A DNA stretch of 64,000 bases from Thiohalobacter sp. IOR34 (GCF_030406045.1 NZ_CP128988.1:248001-312000); one strand, 5' to 3'; shown: positions 1 through 9,685, numbered from the stretch's first letter. Notes: generated by a model from the sequence alone, not told the origin. Numbers and translations are program-made.

Positions 1-41
1 CGCATGCCGGACAGGGAATGACGGCCGCCATGCAGGCGTCC

Positions 42-293
42 TAACCCGCATATTGCACCAAGGCGGCTGGCATGAATGGGGCTCGAGCTGTCATACAAGG
101 GCGCCATGACCATGAAAGGCCCGCCTGGGCGGGTTACGGTTTGTGCCTGTTCGATGTCAGGCCGACTCTGGCTGCGCATCCTGGGTGATCCTCCTCAAGC
201 CATAGCGACGGCTATGACTTTTCGGACGATCACCCAGGCTGCCTTGCCAGCCTCGCCCTGAGCATCGAATCCTTGGTGCAATATCCGGGCTAA
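42..293. repeat. Modular inverted-repeat element A (no REPIN core)
   Basis: The left arm (42-66) and right arm (271-293) are inverted copies of the outer arm AGCCCGGATATTGCACCAAG seen at six other sites in the window. Unlike those, the core has no REP pair. It holds a hairpin at 180-239, where CCTGGGTGATC pairs with GATCACCCAGG and an inner CATAGC pairs with GCTATG. Positions 42-139 match 43663-43760 in inverted orientation. This fills most of the gap before the first gene. I see no coding potential in it. Confidence 0.8.
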
Positions 294-360
294 CGACAAC
301 GGCCGGTGCTCGTGGAGGGGCGGCGCCGGTTGCCAGGGAAGGGTTCGGGGGAGGACGGTC

Positions 361-1242
361 TTGCCTATGCCAGCAGCCAGCTTCATGCACCGGTCCCGGG
401 GTGCCGGCCGCGGGCGCCGTCTGCTGCCGGTCCTCCTGCTTGCATTCCTCCTCGGCGGGGCGGAGGCGGCGGAGCCGGAGCGGACGCGGCTGGTGTTCGG
501 TTTCCTCCCCATCGTCAGCCCGGAACGCCTGGTGCGCCGTTTCGCCCCCCTGGTGGATCATCTCTCGCAGCGTCTGGGCGTCGAGGTGCGCCTGGAGACG
601 GCGCCCGATTTCGCCGAGTTCCTGCGCCGCACCCACGAGGAGCAGCGCTACGATCTGCTCTTCACCGCCCCCCATTTCTATCCGCTGGCCCGGGAGCGGG
701 CCGGTTACCGGGCACTGGTCCGGGTCGGCGGGCCCGGCATGCGGGCGGTGATCGTGGTGCCGCGCCAGAGCGCCATCCGCTCGCTGCAGGACCTGCGCGG
801 CCGGCGCCTGGCCACGGTCGACCCACTGGGGCTGGCCACGGCGCTGGTGCGTGCCCGCCTGTCGCGCGCGGGGCTGGATCCGCAACGCGATCTGACGCTG
901 GTCAGCACGCCGAGTCACAACGCCTCGCTGTTGAGCGCCTACCAGGGACGCACCGACGCCGCCTCGCTCATGCTGCCCCTCTATCGCCAGGCAGTGCCCG
1001 AGGTGCGCGACGGGATGCGCATCCTGGCCACCACCGCGGCCAGCCAGCACATGCCGATCAGCGCAGCGCCCTGGCTCGACGCGGCCGAGGTCGAGCGTAT
1101 CCGCGGGTTGTTGCTGGGACTGGGGGCGGACGAAGCGGGGCGCCGCCTGCTGCGCCGCCTCGACTGGCCGGCCCTGGTGCCGGTCGCGGACGGTGATTAT
1201 GCCGACCTCGGCTGGGCGGCTCCCCGCCTGGGGCGTCCCTGA
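361..1242 (+). CDS. PhnD-like periplasmic substrate-binding protein
   Basis: Predicted secreted binding protein of the phosphonate-binding (PhnD/SsuA) fold, 293 residues. The N-terminus is Arg-rich (RGRR) and followed by a Leu-rich signal core ending near AEA at about residue 36. The mature part keeps the family layout, with the segment YDLLFTAPHFYPLA about a third of the way in. A GAGGA sequence sits 5 nt before a TTG at 361, which I prefer; the ATG at 367 is the alternative. No permease or ATPase lies beside it. It is followed after 2 nt by a sensor kinase, so it probably delivers a ligand signal rather than importing a solute. PhnD-type domains are fused to the kinase in the tetrathionate sensor TtrS, so a sulfur or phosphorus oxyanion is a reasonable guess. 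The ligand cannot be read from the sequence. Confidence 0.75.
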   Translation: MPMPAASFMHRSRGAGRGRRLLPVLLLAFLLGGAEAAEPERTRLVFGFLPIVSPERLVRRFAPLVDHLSQRLGVEVRLETAPDFAEFLRRTHEEQRYDLLFTAPHFYPLARERAGYRALVRVGGPGMRAVIVVPRQSAIRSLQDLRGRRLATVDPLGLATALVRARLSRAGLDPQRDLTLVSTPSHNASLLSAYQGRTDAASLMLPLYRQAVPEVRDGMRILATTAASQHMPISAAPWLDAAEVERIRGLLLGLGADEAGRRLLRRLDWPALVPVADGDYADLGWAAPRLGRP

Positions 1243-1244
1243 GC

Positions 1245-2990
1245 ATGGCGGTGCCACTGCTGCGTTCCCTGCGCACCCGGCTCATCGCCAGCGTGGTGCT
1301 GATCGAGATCGTCATGCTCTCGCTGCTGGTCTGGAACAACATGAGCCTGATTCGCCAGGCCCATGCCGACCGGCTGCGGGACACGGCGGCCAGCATGTTG
1401 CAGCAGATCGCCAGCACCGCTGGCAGCTACCTGGTGGAGGTGGACTACGCGCGGCTGGAGGAATATCTGGGCAACATCGCCGGCCATCCGGAACTCGCCT
1501 ATCTGGCCGTGCTGGACGGCGACCAGCGGCCGGTGGTGCGATTCGGTGAGCTGCCCGTCGGCGGCTGGCCGGAGGCGGACCGCCACCCTGCCGCCGTGGA
1601 CGACGGGCGCTATGACCGGGTGGCCGAGATCCGCTTCGCGGGGCGGGGCATGGGCCAGGTACGGATGGGCTTTTCGCTGGCCCGGATGGAGCAGGCGATC
1701 CAGGCGGCGCGCATGCGCAGCGTGGCCATCGCCGGTGGCGAGATCGTGCTCACCGTGCTGGCGACGGTGCTGCTCGGGCTGGGGTTGACCCACCGCCTCG
1801 GCCAGCTCGCCGCCGCGGCCCAGCGGGTCGGGGCCGGCGACTACGGTGTCACCGTGCCCACCGGCGTGAAGGACGAGGTCGGCATGACCGCGGCGGCCTT
1901 CAACCGCATGGTGGCGGAGGTCTCGCAGCGTACCTGCCGCCTGCAGGAGGCCCTGGCGCGGGAACGGGTCATCGAGCAGACCGCCATCGACGGCATGATC
2001 ACTTACGATGCCAGCGGTCGCATCCTGTCGGTGAATCCCGCCATGGAGGCGCTGTTCGGCTACCGTGGTCAGGAGCTGCTCGGCCGTAACGTGGCCCTGC
2101 TGCTGGAGGCAGAGGCGGGGGCGGCGCTGTGGAACCGCGCCACGGGCCGCCGCCAGGAACTCCAGGGTCGGCGCCGGGACGGCAGCCGCTTCCCGCTGGA
2201 GCTCTATATCGGCCAGGTGGATGTCCGCGGTGAGCCGCTCTATGCCGCCACCCTGCACGACATCACCGAGCGCAAGCGGGCGGAAAACGAGTGCCGGACC
2301 CTGCTCCAGGGCAACCGCTTCCTGATCCACAAGTCGCTGGCTGTGCAGGAGGAGGAGCGCCGCCACCTGGCGCGCGAGCTGCACGACGAGCTCGGCCAGT
2401 GCACCACCGCCATCCAGGCGGATGCCGAACTCATCCATGAACGTGCCCAGGGGGGAGACGGTCAGGTGGCGGCCAGCGCCGCGGCCATCATCGGCGTCTC
2501 GGCGCGCATGTACGATGTGGTGCATTCGATGATGCGCCGTCTGCGGCCGACCGTGCTCGACGACCTGGGACTGGTCGCTGCCCTGGAGGAGGCGGTGCAG
2601 GACTGGCGACAGCGTCAGCCGGAGATCGGCCTGGAGTTCACCAGCCGCGGTGAACTCGGCGATCTCGGCGAGGCGGTCAACATCTCCCTGTACCGCATCG
2701 TCCAAGAGGGGCTCACCAATATCGCCCGGCATGCCGGGGCGCGGCGGGTCGGCATCCGCCTGAGCCGCGAGCTCGAGGCCGGCCGGTCGCTGGTGCGGCT
2801 GGAGATCGAGGACGACGGCTGCGGCATGGAACCCCAGGCAACCGGTCAGGGGCTGGGGCTGATCGGCATGCGCGAGCGGGTCGAAGCGCTGCACGGCAGC
2901 CTGGAGCTGGTATCCAGCCCCGCTGCGGGCACGGCCATCCGGGTGCGCATCCCGCTGACGGAAGAAGAAGGAGATCGCGGTCATGGTTGA
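1245..2990 (+). CDS. Sensor histidine kinase, NarX/UhpB type (HisKA_3), with PAS domain
   Basis: Inner-membrane two-component kinase of 581 residues. In order: first membrane segment at about 12-30, a periplasmic loop of about 125 residues, second membrane segment at about 158-181, HAMP linker, PAS domain (about 240-345) ending in DITERKRAE, a HisKA_3 dimerisation domain with the phosphorylated His in LARELHDELGQ (about residue 380), and a C-terminal ATPase domain with an N-box-like region and a GLGLIGMRERV G-box. The gene starts 2 nt after the PhnD-like gene and overlaps the response regulator by 8 bases, so the three are surely cotranscribed. The periplasmic loop may sense the neighbouring binding protein. 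The signal is unknown. Confidence 0.9.
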   Translation: MAVPLLRSLRTRLIASVVLIEIVMLSLLVWNNMSLIRQAHADRLRDTAASMLQQIASTAGSYLVEVDYARLEEYLGNIAGHPELAYLAVLDGDQRPVVRFGELPVGGWPEADRHPAAVDDGRYDRVAEIRFAGRGMGQVRMGFSLARMEQAIQAARMRSVAIAGGEIVLTVLATVLLGLGLTHRLGQLAAAAQRVGAGDYGVTVPTGVKDEVGMTAAAFNRMVAEVSQRTCRLQEALARERVIEQTAIDGMITYDASGRILSVNPAMEALFGYRGQELLGRNVALLLEAEAGAALWNRATGRRQELQGRRRDGSRFPLELYIGQVDVRGEPLYAATLHDITERKRAENECRTLLQGNRFLIHKSLAVQEEERRHLARELHDELGQCTTAIQADAELIHERAQGGDGQVAASAAAIIGVSARMYDVVHSMMRRLRPTVLDDLGLVAALEEAVQDWRQRQPEIGLEFTSRGELGDLGEAVNISLYRIVQEGLTNIARHAGARRVGIRLSRELEAGRSLVRLEIEDDGCGMEPQATGQGLGLIGMRERVEALHGSLELVSSPAAGTAIRVRIPLTEEEGDRGHG

Positions 2991-3627
2991 GGGGCGCATC
3001 CGGGTGCTGCTGGTGGACGATCACGAGGTGGTGCGGGCCGGCTACCGGCGCCTGTTCGAGGGCACGGAGGATATCGAGGTGGTGGCCGAGGCCGACAGTG
3101 GCGAGGCGGCCTATGCCTGCTATCTGGAGTGCCAGCCCGGGGTCGTGGTGATGGATCTGAGCATGCCGGGGATCGGTGGCATGGATGCCAGCCGGCGCAT
3201 CCTGGCCCGCGACAAGGCGGCCCGCATCCTGGTGTTCAGCGTGCACGAGAACGAGATCTATCTGAACCGCGCCCTGGATCAGGGCATCCTCGGTTACATC
3301 TCCAAGCGCAGTGCCTCGCGGGTGATGCTGGAGGCGGTGCGCCAGGTGGCCCGGGGCGAGCTGTTCATCGGCCAGGAGCTGCTGCCCTTCCTGGTCAACC
3401 GCAACGCCTCGGAGGATGGCAGCCGGGTCGGCGGTCTGTCGCCACGCGAGTTCGAGGTCTTCCGGCTACGCGCCGAGGGCCGCTCGGTCAACGACATCGC
3501 CGTCCTGCTCAACGTCAGCCCCAAGACCGTCGGTCACCACAATACCCGGATCAAGCAGAAACTGGGCGTGGACAGTGCCGCCGAGCTGACCCGGCTGGCC
3601 ATCCGCCTCGGCCTCATCACCCCCTGA
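2983..3627 (+). CDS. LuxR/NarL-family response regulator
   Basis: DNA-binding response regulator of 214 residues. The receiver domain has the acidic pair VDDH at 11-14, the phosphoacceptor Asp in VVVMDLSMPG (about D58) and the conserved Lys in ISKRSA. A C-terminal LuxR-type helix-turn-helix follows (LSPREFEVFRLRAEGRSVNDIA, then SPKTVGHHNTRIKQKL). The resemblance is to the GacA/UvrY and NarL group. The start has a good ribosome site (AAGGAGA) inside the end of the kinase gene. Its cognate kinase is the upstream HisKA_3 protein. The nearest downstream target candidate is the SoxB-like gene 165 bp away, but no binding site is proven. Confidence 0.92.
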   Translation: MVEGRIRVLLVDDHEVVRAGYRRLFEGTEDIEVVAEADSGEAAYACYLECQPGVVVMDLSMPGIGGMDASRRILARDKAARILVFSVHENEIYLNRALDQGILGYISKRSASRVMLEAVRQVARGELFIGQELLPFLVNRNASEDGSRVGGLSPREFEVFRLRAEGRSVNDIAVLLNVSPKTVGHHNTRIKQKLGVDSAAELTRLAIRLGLITP

Positions 3628-3791
3628 GCCGCCCCGGCCCCGGCCCCGGATCAGGTTTCCTCCCGGGGGCGATTCAGGATTTTCCCTATTCTCCGTCTCC
3701 CGGCCCTGCGCTTAGGCTGGCAGCTGCCCGCTTGGGCAGGCTGCGATCGATGCAGCAGACATCGAAAGCGAGACATCCTGAGGAGGAAACG

Positions 3792-5915
3792 ATGAACAAG
3801 CTATTTGATCCGGCGCGGGCCGGGCGTGGCACGCTGCTGGCCCTGGCGCTGGCGGCGGGCAGTGCCCCGGCGCTGGCCGACAGCCGCATCACCCTGATCG
3901 AGATGGGTGACCTGCACGGCACCCTGGTGCCCCATGCCGCCGTGCTCAAGAATCCCGACGGCAGCGAGCGCATGGTGGCGAGCAGCGGCGGCCTGGCGCG
4001 GCTGAAGACCCTGGTCGACGACATCCGTGCCGACAATCCCGAGGCCGTGCTGCTGTCCTGCGGTGACCTGACCCACGGCAGTGCCGAGGCCATGTTCACC
4101 GTCGGTGACGCGATGATGAACGCCATCAACGCCTTCGACATCGACGTCTTCACTCCGGGTAACTGGGACTTCGGCTACGGCGCGGCGGTGTTCCGCAACC
4201 GCTTCGCCAGCCGGCCGCCCTTCCCGCCGCTGCCGGCGAACATCCAGGTGATGGCCTCGGCCGACGGCGTGCCCGGTGTCACCCGGGCCGCCTTTCCGGT
4301 GGTGGCCGCCAACCTGTACAACGATCCCGCCCTGCCGTTGCCGCCGCAGCTGGACGGCAAGCGGATCCTGGATCCGTACCGCATCCTGGAGCGTGACGGC
4401 GTGAAGATCGCCGTGATCGGCCTGACCGCGGCCATCGTTCCCCAGCAGGCCGACACCTTCAACATCGGCCTGCGCTTCACCCAGGGGGTCGAGGAACTGC
4501 CGGGCCTGCTGGAGGAAGTCAAGGCGGCCGGTGCCGACATCATCGTGGTGCAGTCGGAACTCGGCATGTCGCAGAACCTGAAGCTTGCCGAGAGCTTCCC
4601 CGACATCGATGTCATGTATTCGGCCCACACCCACGAGGTCACCCTGGGTGCCCTGCTGGCCGGCAACGGCAAGTCGGTGCGCACCACCCCCGGTGAGCGC
4701 CTCAGCCACAGAGAGCGCCGCATGCTGCGCCGCGGTGCCGCCATCGTGGTGGAGACCAACCGCGACATGTATGTCGGCCGTCTCGACCTGACCGTGGACG
4801 ACGGGCGGATCGTGGACTTCACCTGGGAGGCGATCCCGGTGGACGAATCGGTGGCCGAGGATCCGGACATGGCCGCACTGGTGGCCTCCATCGAGGAAGA
4901 CTTCGTGGCCGGTGAGGACGGCATCGTCAAGCGCCACAGCTTCCTGCCGGGCGGTTTCGGCGGCGACCCCAGCCTGCGCGGTCTGCAGCTGGTCGACGAC
5001 CTGGATACCGTGGTCGGCTACACCGATACCCTGCTGCTCAGGCATCATGTGCTGGAGGACACGCTGAACAACTTCCTGGCCGATGCCATCCGCGCGGTGA
5101 CCAGCCCGGTGGTCGCGGCCAGCGGCATGCCCGGCTGGGAGAACGGCGTGGACATCTCCATGGCCAACGGCTTCCGCTTCGGCAATGCGGTCCTGCCCGG
5201 CAGCGCCATCACCCTGCGTGATCTCTACACCTGGTTCCCGATTGCCCCGGCGGTCAACGTGGCCGACTTCTCCGGCCAGTCGATCCAGAACAGCCTGGAG
5301 ACCATTCTCGGCGCCGTGTTCAACCGCAATCCCTTCCTGCAGCGCGGCGGCTGGTATCTGGGCCTGTCCAACATGACCCAGAAGATCGACCTCGACAACC
5401 GCCCGTTCAGCAGCTCCAGCGGGCGCATCGTCGAGACCACGGTCGGTGGCCAGCGGCTGGATCCGGGCCGGCGTTATGTGTTCGCCTCCTGCTATGGCCA
5501 CGGCAACCCGCTGGACGAGGTGTGCCGGACCGGCGGCGGGGCCAACTTCCGCTTCTTCGAGCTGGCCGATCCCGACGACTACAACAGCGCCCTCAGCCTG
5601 GTGATGCCGGTCAACGAGACGGGCATCATCCGCGGGCCGGTGGTCAAGCAGGTGGCGCCGGACAACTTCCTGCATCCGGTGCATGCCCTGCGTCGCTATC
5701 TCGACAGCCTGCCGGACCGCACCGTGCACGAGGCCGATTTCGGCGTGGGGCGCGTCCAGACCGTGGATTCCACCCGCGAGGGCAATCCGCCGGTGCCGCC
5801 GCCGGTGCCGGAGCCCGATCCGACCTTCGTGCAGCCGCCGCAGGGCGCGGGTCCGGTCTTCCTGTCCGGCGTGCTCGGTGGCCGAGAAGGTCAGCGTCGG
5901 CACCATCACGACTAG
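3792..5915 (+). CDS. SoxB-like secreted metallophosphoesterase / 5'-nucleotidase family protein
   Basis: Secreted enzyme of 707 residues with a signal peptide ending ALA at about residue 29. The metal-binding motifs of the 5'-nucleotidase superfamily are visible: D-x-H in MGDLHGT (40-42), GD in LLSCGDLTHG, GNWDFGYG (about 123-130) and SAHTHE (about 276-281). The tryptophan-containing GNWDF and HTHE motifs are closer to the thiosulfohydrolase SoxB (GHWEF) than to ordinary nucleotidases. However, the protein is longer than typical SoxB (about 570 residues) and has the 5'-nucleotidase C-terminal domain. The end is a Pro-rich linker and a short tail RRHHHD. An AGGAGG site lies 7 nt before the ATG. 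It is likely periplasmic and its substrate is unknown. No other sox gene is in the window. Confidence 0.75.
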   Translation: MNKLFDPARAGRGTLLALALAAGSAPALADSRITLIEMGDLHGTLVPHAAVLKNPDGSERMVASSGGLARLKTLVDDIRADNPEAVLLSCGDLTHGSAEAMFTVGDAMMNAINAFDIDVFTPGNWDFGYGAAVFRNRFASRPPFPPLPANIQVMASADGVPGVTRAAFPVVAANLYNDPALPLPPQLDGKRILDPYRILERDGVKIAVIGLTAAIVPQQADTFNIGLRFTQGVEELPGLLEEVKAAGADIIVVQSELGMSQNLKLAESFPDIDVMYSAHTHEVTLGALLAGNGKSVRTTPGERLSHRERRMLRRGAAIVVETNRDMYVGRLDLTVDDGRIVDFTWEAIPVDESVAEDPDMAALVASIEEDFVAGEDGIVKRHSFLPGGFGGDPSLRGLQLVDDLDTVVGYTDTLLLRHHVLEDTLNNFLADAIRAVTSPVVAASGMPGWENGVDISMANGFRFGNAVLPGSAITLRDLYTWFPIAPAVNVADFSGQSIQNSLETILGAVFNRNPFLQRGGWYLGLSNMTQKIDLDNRPFSSSSGRIVETTVGGQRLDPGRRYVFASCYGHGNPLDEVCRTGGGANFRFFELADPDDYNSALSLVMPVNETGIIRGPVVKQVAPDNFLHPVHALRRYLDSLPDRTVHEADFGVGRVQTVDSTREGNPPVPPPVPEPDPTFVQPPQGAGPVFLSGVLGGREGQRRHHHD

Positions 5916-5938
5916 GGCGGCCCCGGGCCGCAAACGAA

Positions 5939-5969
5939 AAGGGGCGGTGCGTCTGGCGCACCGCCCCTT
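5939..5969. terminator. Bidirectional intrinsic terminator
   Basis: An 11-bp GC-rich stem (5941-5951 with 5957-5967) and a 5-base loop, extended by AA/TT pairs. It lies between the convergent SoxB-like gene and rpoH and can serve both strands, with a T-rich run on the + side and the A-run before the stem giving T residues on the - side. Confidence 0.85.
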
Positions 5970-6008
5970 CCTTTTGGGTGGGTTCGATCGGCGTCGGGAT
6001 GGCCGCTG

Positions 6009-6878
<870 letters not shown>

Positions 6879-6918
6879 GCTTGTGCCCTCCCCGTGAATT
6901 CCTTTTTCTTCATTCATG

Positions 6919-6948
6919 ATATTAGCAGTCGAGCGATTAGAGTGCCAA
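6919..6948 (-). promoter_or_regulatory. rpoH promoter overlapped by CIRCE-like (HrcA) operator
   Basis: On the minus strand, TTGGCA (6948-6943), an 18-base spacer and TAATAT (6924-6919) with an upstream TG form an extended -10 sigma-70 promoter about 40 bases before the rpoH ATG. The same bases, read on the plus strand from 6922 to 6948, give TTAGCAGTC-N9-GAGTGCCAA, which matches the CIRCE consensus TTAGCACTC-N9-GAGTGCTAA at 16 of 18 positions. CIRCE is the operator of the HrcA repressor. HrcA control here is inferred; hrcA is not in the window. Confidence 0.6.
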
Positions 6949-6989
6949 TTTTCGGGAAAAGTTCCGCGCCATATGCAATATTTTGAAAA

Positions 6990-8303
6990 TTAACAGGATA
7001 TGCGGTTTCTGCCGCCGTTCTTGGCGGCGTACAGGGCGTGATCGGCGCGCGAGAGCAGCCGGGTGAGGTCGAGATCGGGGCCTTGCTCGGTGGTGGCCAC
7101 GCCAATGCTGACCGTGACCCGGTGGCCGGCCGGGTTGAGGGCCTCGATCTGATGGCGCAGATCCTCGGCGCGGCGCTGTGCCTCGTCCAGGCCGCAGCGC
7201 GGCAGGAGGATGGCGAACTCCTCGCCGCCGAAGCGGATCACCAGGGTGTCGTCGCGCAGCAGGCCACCGAGCAGCCGGCCGATGGTTTCCAGTACGCGGT
7301 CGCCGGTGATGTGCCCGTGGCGGTCGTTGAGCTGCTTGAAATGGTCGATGTCCAGCAGCAGGGCCGCCACCGGCTGATGTCGCCGGTCGGCGACGAACTG
7401 CTCGCCACGGTCCAGCAGGAAGCGCTTGTTGCGCACGCCGGTGAGGCTGTCGGTGATGCTCAGCTGATGCATCTCCTCCGTCTTGCGCTGCAGGGCGCAG
7501 AACTGTTGCTTGATCAGCAGCAGGGCGCGCAGCCGCGCCATGAGGATCTCGTCGACGATGGGCTTGTGCACGAAGTCGTTGGCCCCGGCGTGAAACACCC
7601 GGGCCTGGTGGTCGCTGCTGGTGTCCGTGGTCAGCATCAACACCGGCATTTCCTGCTGCGAATAGCGCAGCCGGACGCGGATGGCGCACAGCAGGTCGCC
7701 GCCGGTCATCGTCCCCTGCAGGTTGAAGTCGGTGATGACGATGTCGAAGCCGCTGTTGCAGCTGCAGCGCCCGGCGGCCTCCTGCTGCAGCCATTCGATG
7801 GCCTGTTCGGCGCTCGGCGTGTGGCTGACCGCGATGCCGTGATTCTCGATCAGGGCGCAGACCCGGCGGGCGTTCCAGGCATCGTTCTCCACATAGAGCA
7901 CGCGGCCCGCCAGACCGGCATGACGCTGGTTGAAGGCCTTGATGAATTCGACGAAGGCCTGGTGGCCGAGGGACTTGTCGAAGTAATCGGTGATCCCGGC
8001 CTCGAAGCCCTCGCGCAGCAGGCGCTGGTCCGCATCCCCCGAGACCACCACCACCGGCGTGTGACGGTGCTGGCGGCTGCGGCGGATCCAGCGGCCCAGA
8101 TCGAGGCCGTCCATGTCCGGCAGCATCAGCGCGGTGGTGATGAGTTCGAAGCGCTCCTGCTCCAGCCGTTCGATGGCCTCCCGGCCGCTGCCGCAGAGAC
8201 TGATCCTGGCCTCCGGCAGCTCCTCGTCGAGGATGCGCCGGATGATGGTGCGGGCGACCTCCGAGCCGTCCACCACCAGGATTTGGTCAGGCGGTTTGAG
8301 CAT
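6990..8303 (-). CDS. Diguanylate cyclase response regulator (REC-REC-GGDEF)
   Basis: Predicted cytoplasmic enzyme making cyclic di-GMP, 437 residues. The first receiver (about 5-125) is degenerate: the phosphoacceptor position in LITTALMLPDMDG carries Ala (about A58), not Asp, and the acidic pair is VDGS. The second receiver (about 134-262) keeps Asp in DIVITDFNLQG (about D192) and Lys in VHKPI. The GGDEF domain has an intact GGEEF signature (359-363). The inhibitory RxxD site is not canonical, reading RDDT before LVIRF. It lies between ftsX and rpoH on the same strand but is separated from ftsX by a repeat element, so it is probably transcribed separately. The cognate kinase is unknown. Confidence 0.92.
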   Translation of the reverse strand: MLKPPDQILVVDGSEVARTIIRRILDEELPEARISLCGSGREAIERLEQERFELITTALMLPDMDGLDLGRWIRRSRQHRHTPVVVVSGDADQRLLREGFEAGITDYFDKSLGHQAFVEFIKAFNQRHAGLAGRVLYVENDAWNARRVCALIENHGIAVSHTPSAEQAIEWLQQEAAGRCSCNSGFDIVITDFNLQGTMTGGDLLCAIRVRLRYSQQEMPVLMLTTDTSSDHQARVFHAGANDFVHKPIVDEILMARLRALLLIKQQFCALQRKTEEMHQLSITDSLTGVRNKRFLLDRGEQFVADRRHQPVAALLLDIDHFKQLNDRHGHITGDRVLETIGRLLGGLLRDDTLVIRFGGEEFAILLPRCGLDEAQRRAEDLRHQIEALNPAGHRVTVSIGVATTEQGPDLDLTRLLSRADHALYAAKNGGRNRISC

Positions 8304-8436
8304 GAATGATTCCCGAAGCCGATGACGAGGGGCCGCCCACCCGGGCAGGGCCGACGGCAGGGCGAGCGCGACCGCGCCGACTCGTCCTGCCGGTTTCCCC
8401 CTCGATAGCGGCAGGCGGGGGCGAAGGTTGAGCAGC
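8304..8436. other. Upstream region of the diguanylate cyclase gene
   Basis: Non-coding stretch between the cyclase start codon and repeat element B. It should hold the cyclase promoter, but I see no convincing -35/-10 pair, terminator or small gene. Confidence 0.5.
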
Positions 8437-8678
8437 TAGCCCGCATATTGCAGCAAGGATTCGAGTTTCAGGGCGAATCTGGCCAAGCAGTTTGTTCGAT
8501 CGCCCGCGGATTCAGTTGCCGGGTTGATAACACCACGCCAATCGCGGTCTGGAGACCGCTCCTACAACACATTGTGCCGCCCTGCCCCGCAGGAGCGGCC
8601 TCCAGGCCGCGATACCCGCAGTCAATCGAACAGCCTGCACGCCGATCATGCGGCCCGCCTTGGTGCAATTAGACGGGC
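8437..8678. repeat. Composite inverted-repeat element B with REPIN
   Basis: The outer left arm (8437-8458) matches the family arm. The right arm (8658-8670) is cut or altered where it meets the ftsX stop codon (8669-8671). The core is a REPIN: an inverted REP pair at 8541-8565 and 8589-8613, separated by 23 bases. The segment after the left arm resembles the inverse of the right half of element A. It lies at the 3' side of ftsX and may act as its transcription end. Confidence 0.8.
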
Positions 8679-9681
8679 TCGATGGCCTGCAGATGGCGGC
8701 CGACCGCCAGCCAGGCGCCGAGCCAGCCGAGCAGGCTGCCGCCCAGCAGCAGGGCGAGGCTGCCGGCGATTCCCGGTGGCTGGAGCAGGAAGTCGCTCTG
8801 GTAGAGGCCGGCCAGCCGCTGCACCGGACCGCCGAGCAGCCCGAAGGCGAATTGCACCAGCAGCCAGGCCAGCAGGCCACCGATCAGGCCGTACCAGAGG
8901 CCGCTGTAGAGGAAGGGGCGGCGAATGAAGGCATCGGTGCCGCCGATCAGCTTGCAGACCTCGATCTCCTCGCGCCGGTTCTGGATGTCGAGGCGGATGG
9001 TGTTGCCGACGATCAGCAGCACCGCCAGCCCGAGCAGGCCGCCGACCACCAGGATGCCGCGCCGGCCGATCTCCATCAGTGCCTGGAAGCGCTTCACCCA
9101 CTGCAGGTCGAGTTGCACCAGGTCGGTCTCCGCGAGGCCGCGCAGCTGTTCCACCAGGGCGGCAGCAGCAGTGGCGCCGCTGTGGGCGGGGGCGGGGCGG
9201 ATCACCAGTACCGCCGGCAGGGGATTCTCGCCCAGGCTGTCCAGAGCCTCGCCGAAGCCGGACAGGCGGCGGAACTCGGCCAGGGCGTCGGCCCGGTGCA
9301 GGCTGTCCACGGCGGCGATCTGCGGCCAGGCGGCGAGCCGCCTGGCCAGGGCATCGGCCCCGGCGTCGCTGATCTCGGCCTTCAGGAACAGGGAGATGCT
9401 GGCGCCGCCGTCCCAGCCGCTGCCGAGGCGTTGCAGGTTGTCGAGCAGGCTGAGCAGGCCGGTCGGCAGGGCCAGGGCGATGCCGATCACCGCCGCGGTC
9501 ATCAGGCTCGACAGCGGGGTCCGGTACAGCCGGCCGAGGCTCGCCAGCAGGGTCTGGGCATGCAGCCGCAGGTAGCCGCGCGGATCGAGGGCGGCCAGAC
9601 GTGGCCCGTGTTGCCGCGAGGCCCCGGGGCCCGGGCGGGGTGGGGGCGGGGTGCGGCGCGCCGGGCGCCGGCGGGCCTGCT

Positions 9682-9685
<4 letters not shown>
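8669..9685 (-). CDS. ftsX: Cell division ABC-type protein FtsX
   Basis: Membrane partner of FtsE at the division septum, linking FtsE ATPase activity to peptidoglycan amidase activation. 338 residues with a basic Pro-rich cytoplasmic N-terminus, a first membrane segment (SLMTAAVIGIALALPTGLL), a large periplasmic domain (about 95-210) and three C-terminal membrane segments, as usual for FtsX. The start codon overlaps the ftsE stop (ATGA), so the two are translationally coupled. The last codons and the stop lie at the arm of repeat element B, so the natural C-terminus may have been modified by the repeat. Confidence 0.96.

Noticed and set aside
3792-5915. Naming the metallophosphoesterase SoxB
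   Set aside because: Motifs are similar but the protein is about 140 residues longer, has GNWDF instead of GHWEF and has no sox neighbours.
6879-6917. Longer start for RpoH at 6917
   Set aside because: It would lie upstream of the expected transcription start of the predicted promoter. The ATG at 6878 has a good ribosome site and normal length.
8524-8668. CRISPR-like repeated segments at the REPIN sites
   Set aside because: Repeats are inverted pairs scattered over the window, not direct repeats with regular spacers, and no cas gene is present.
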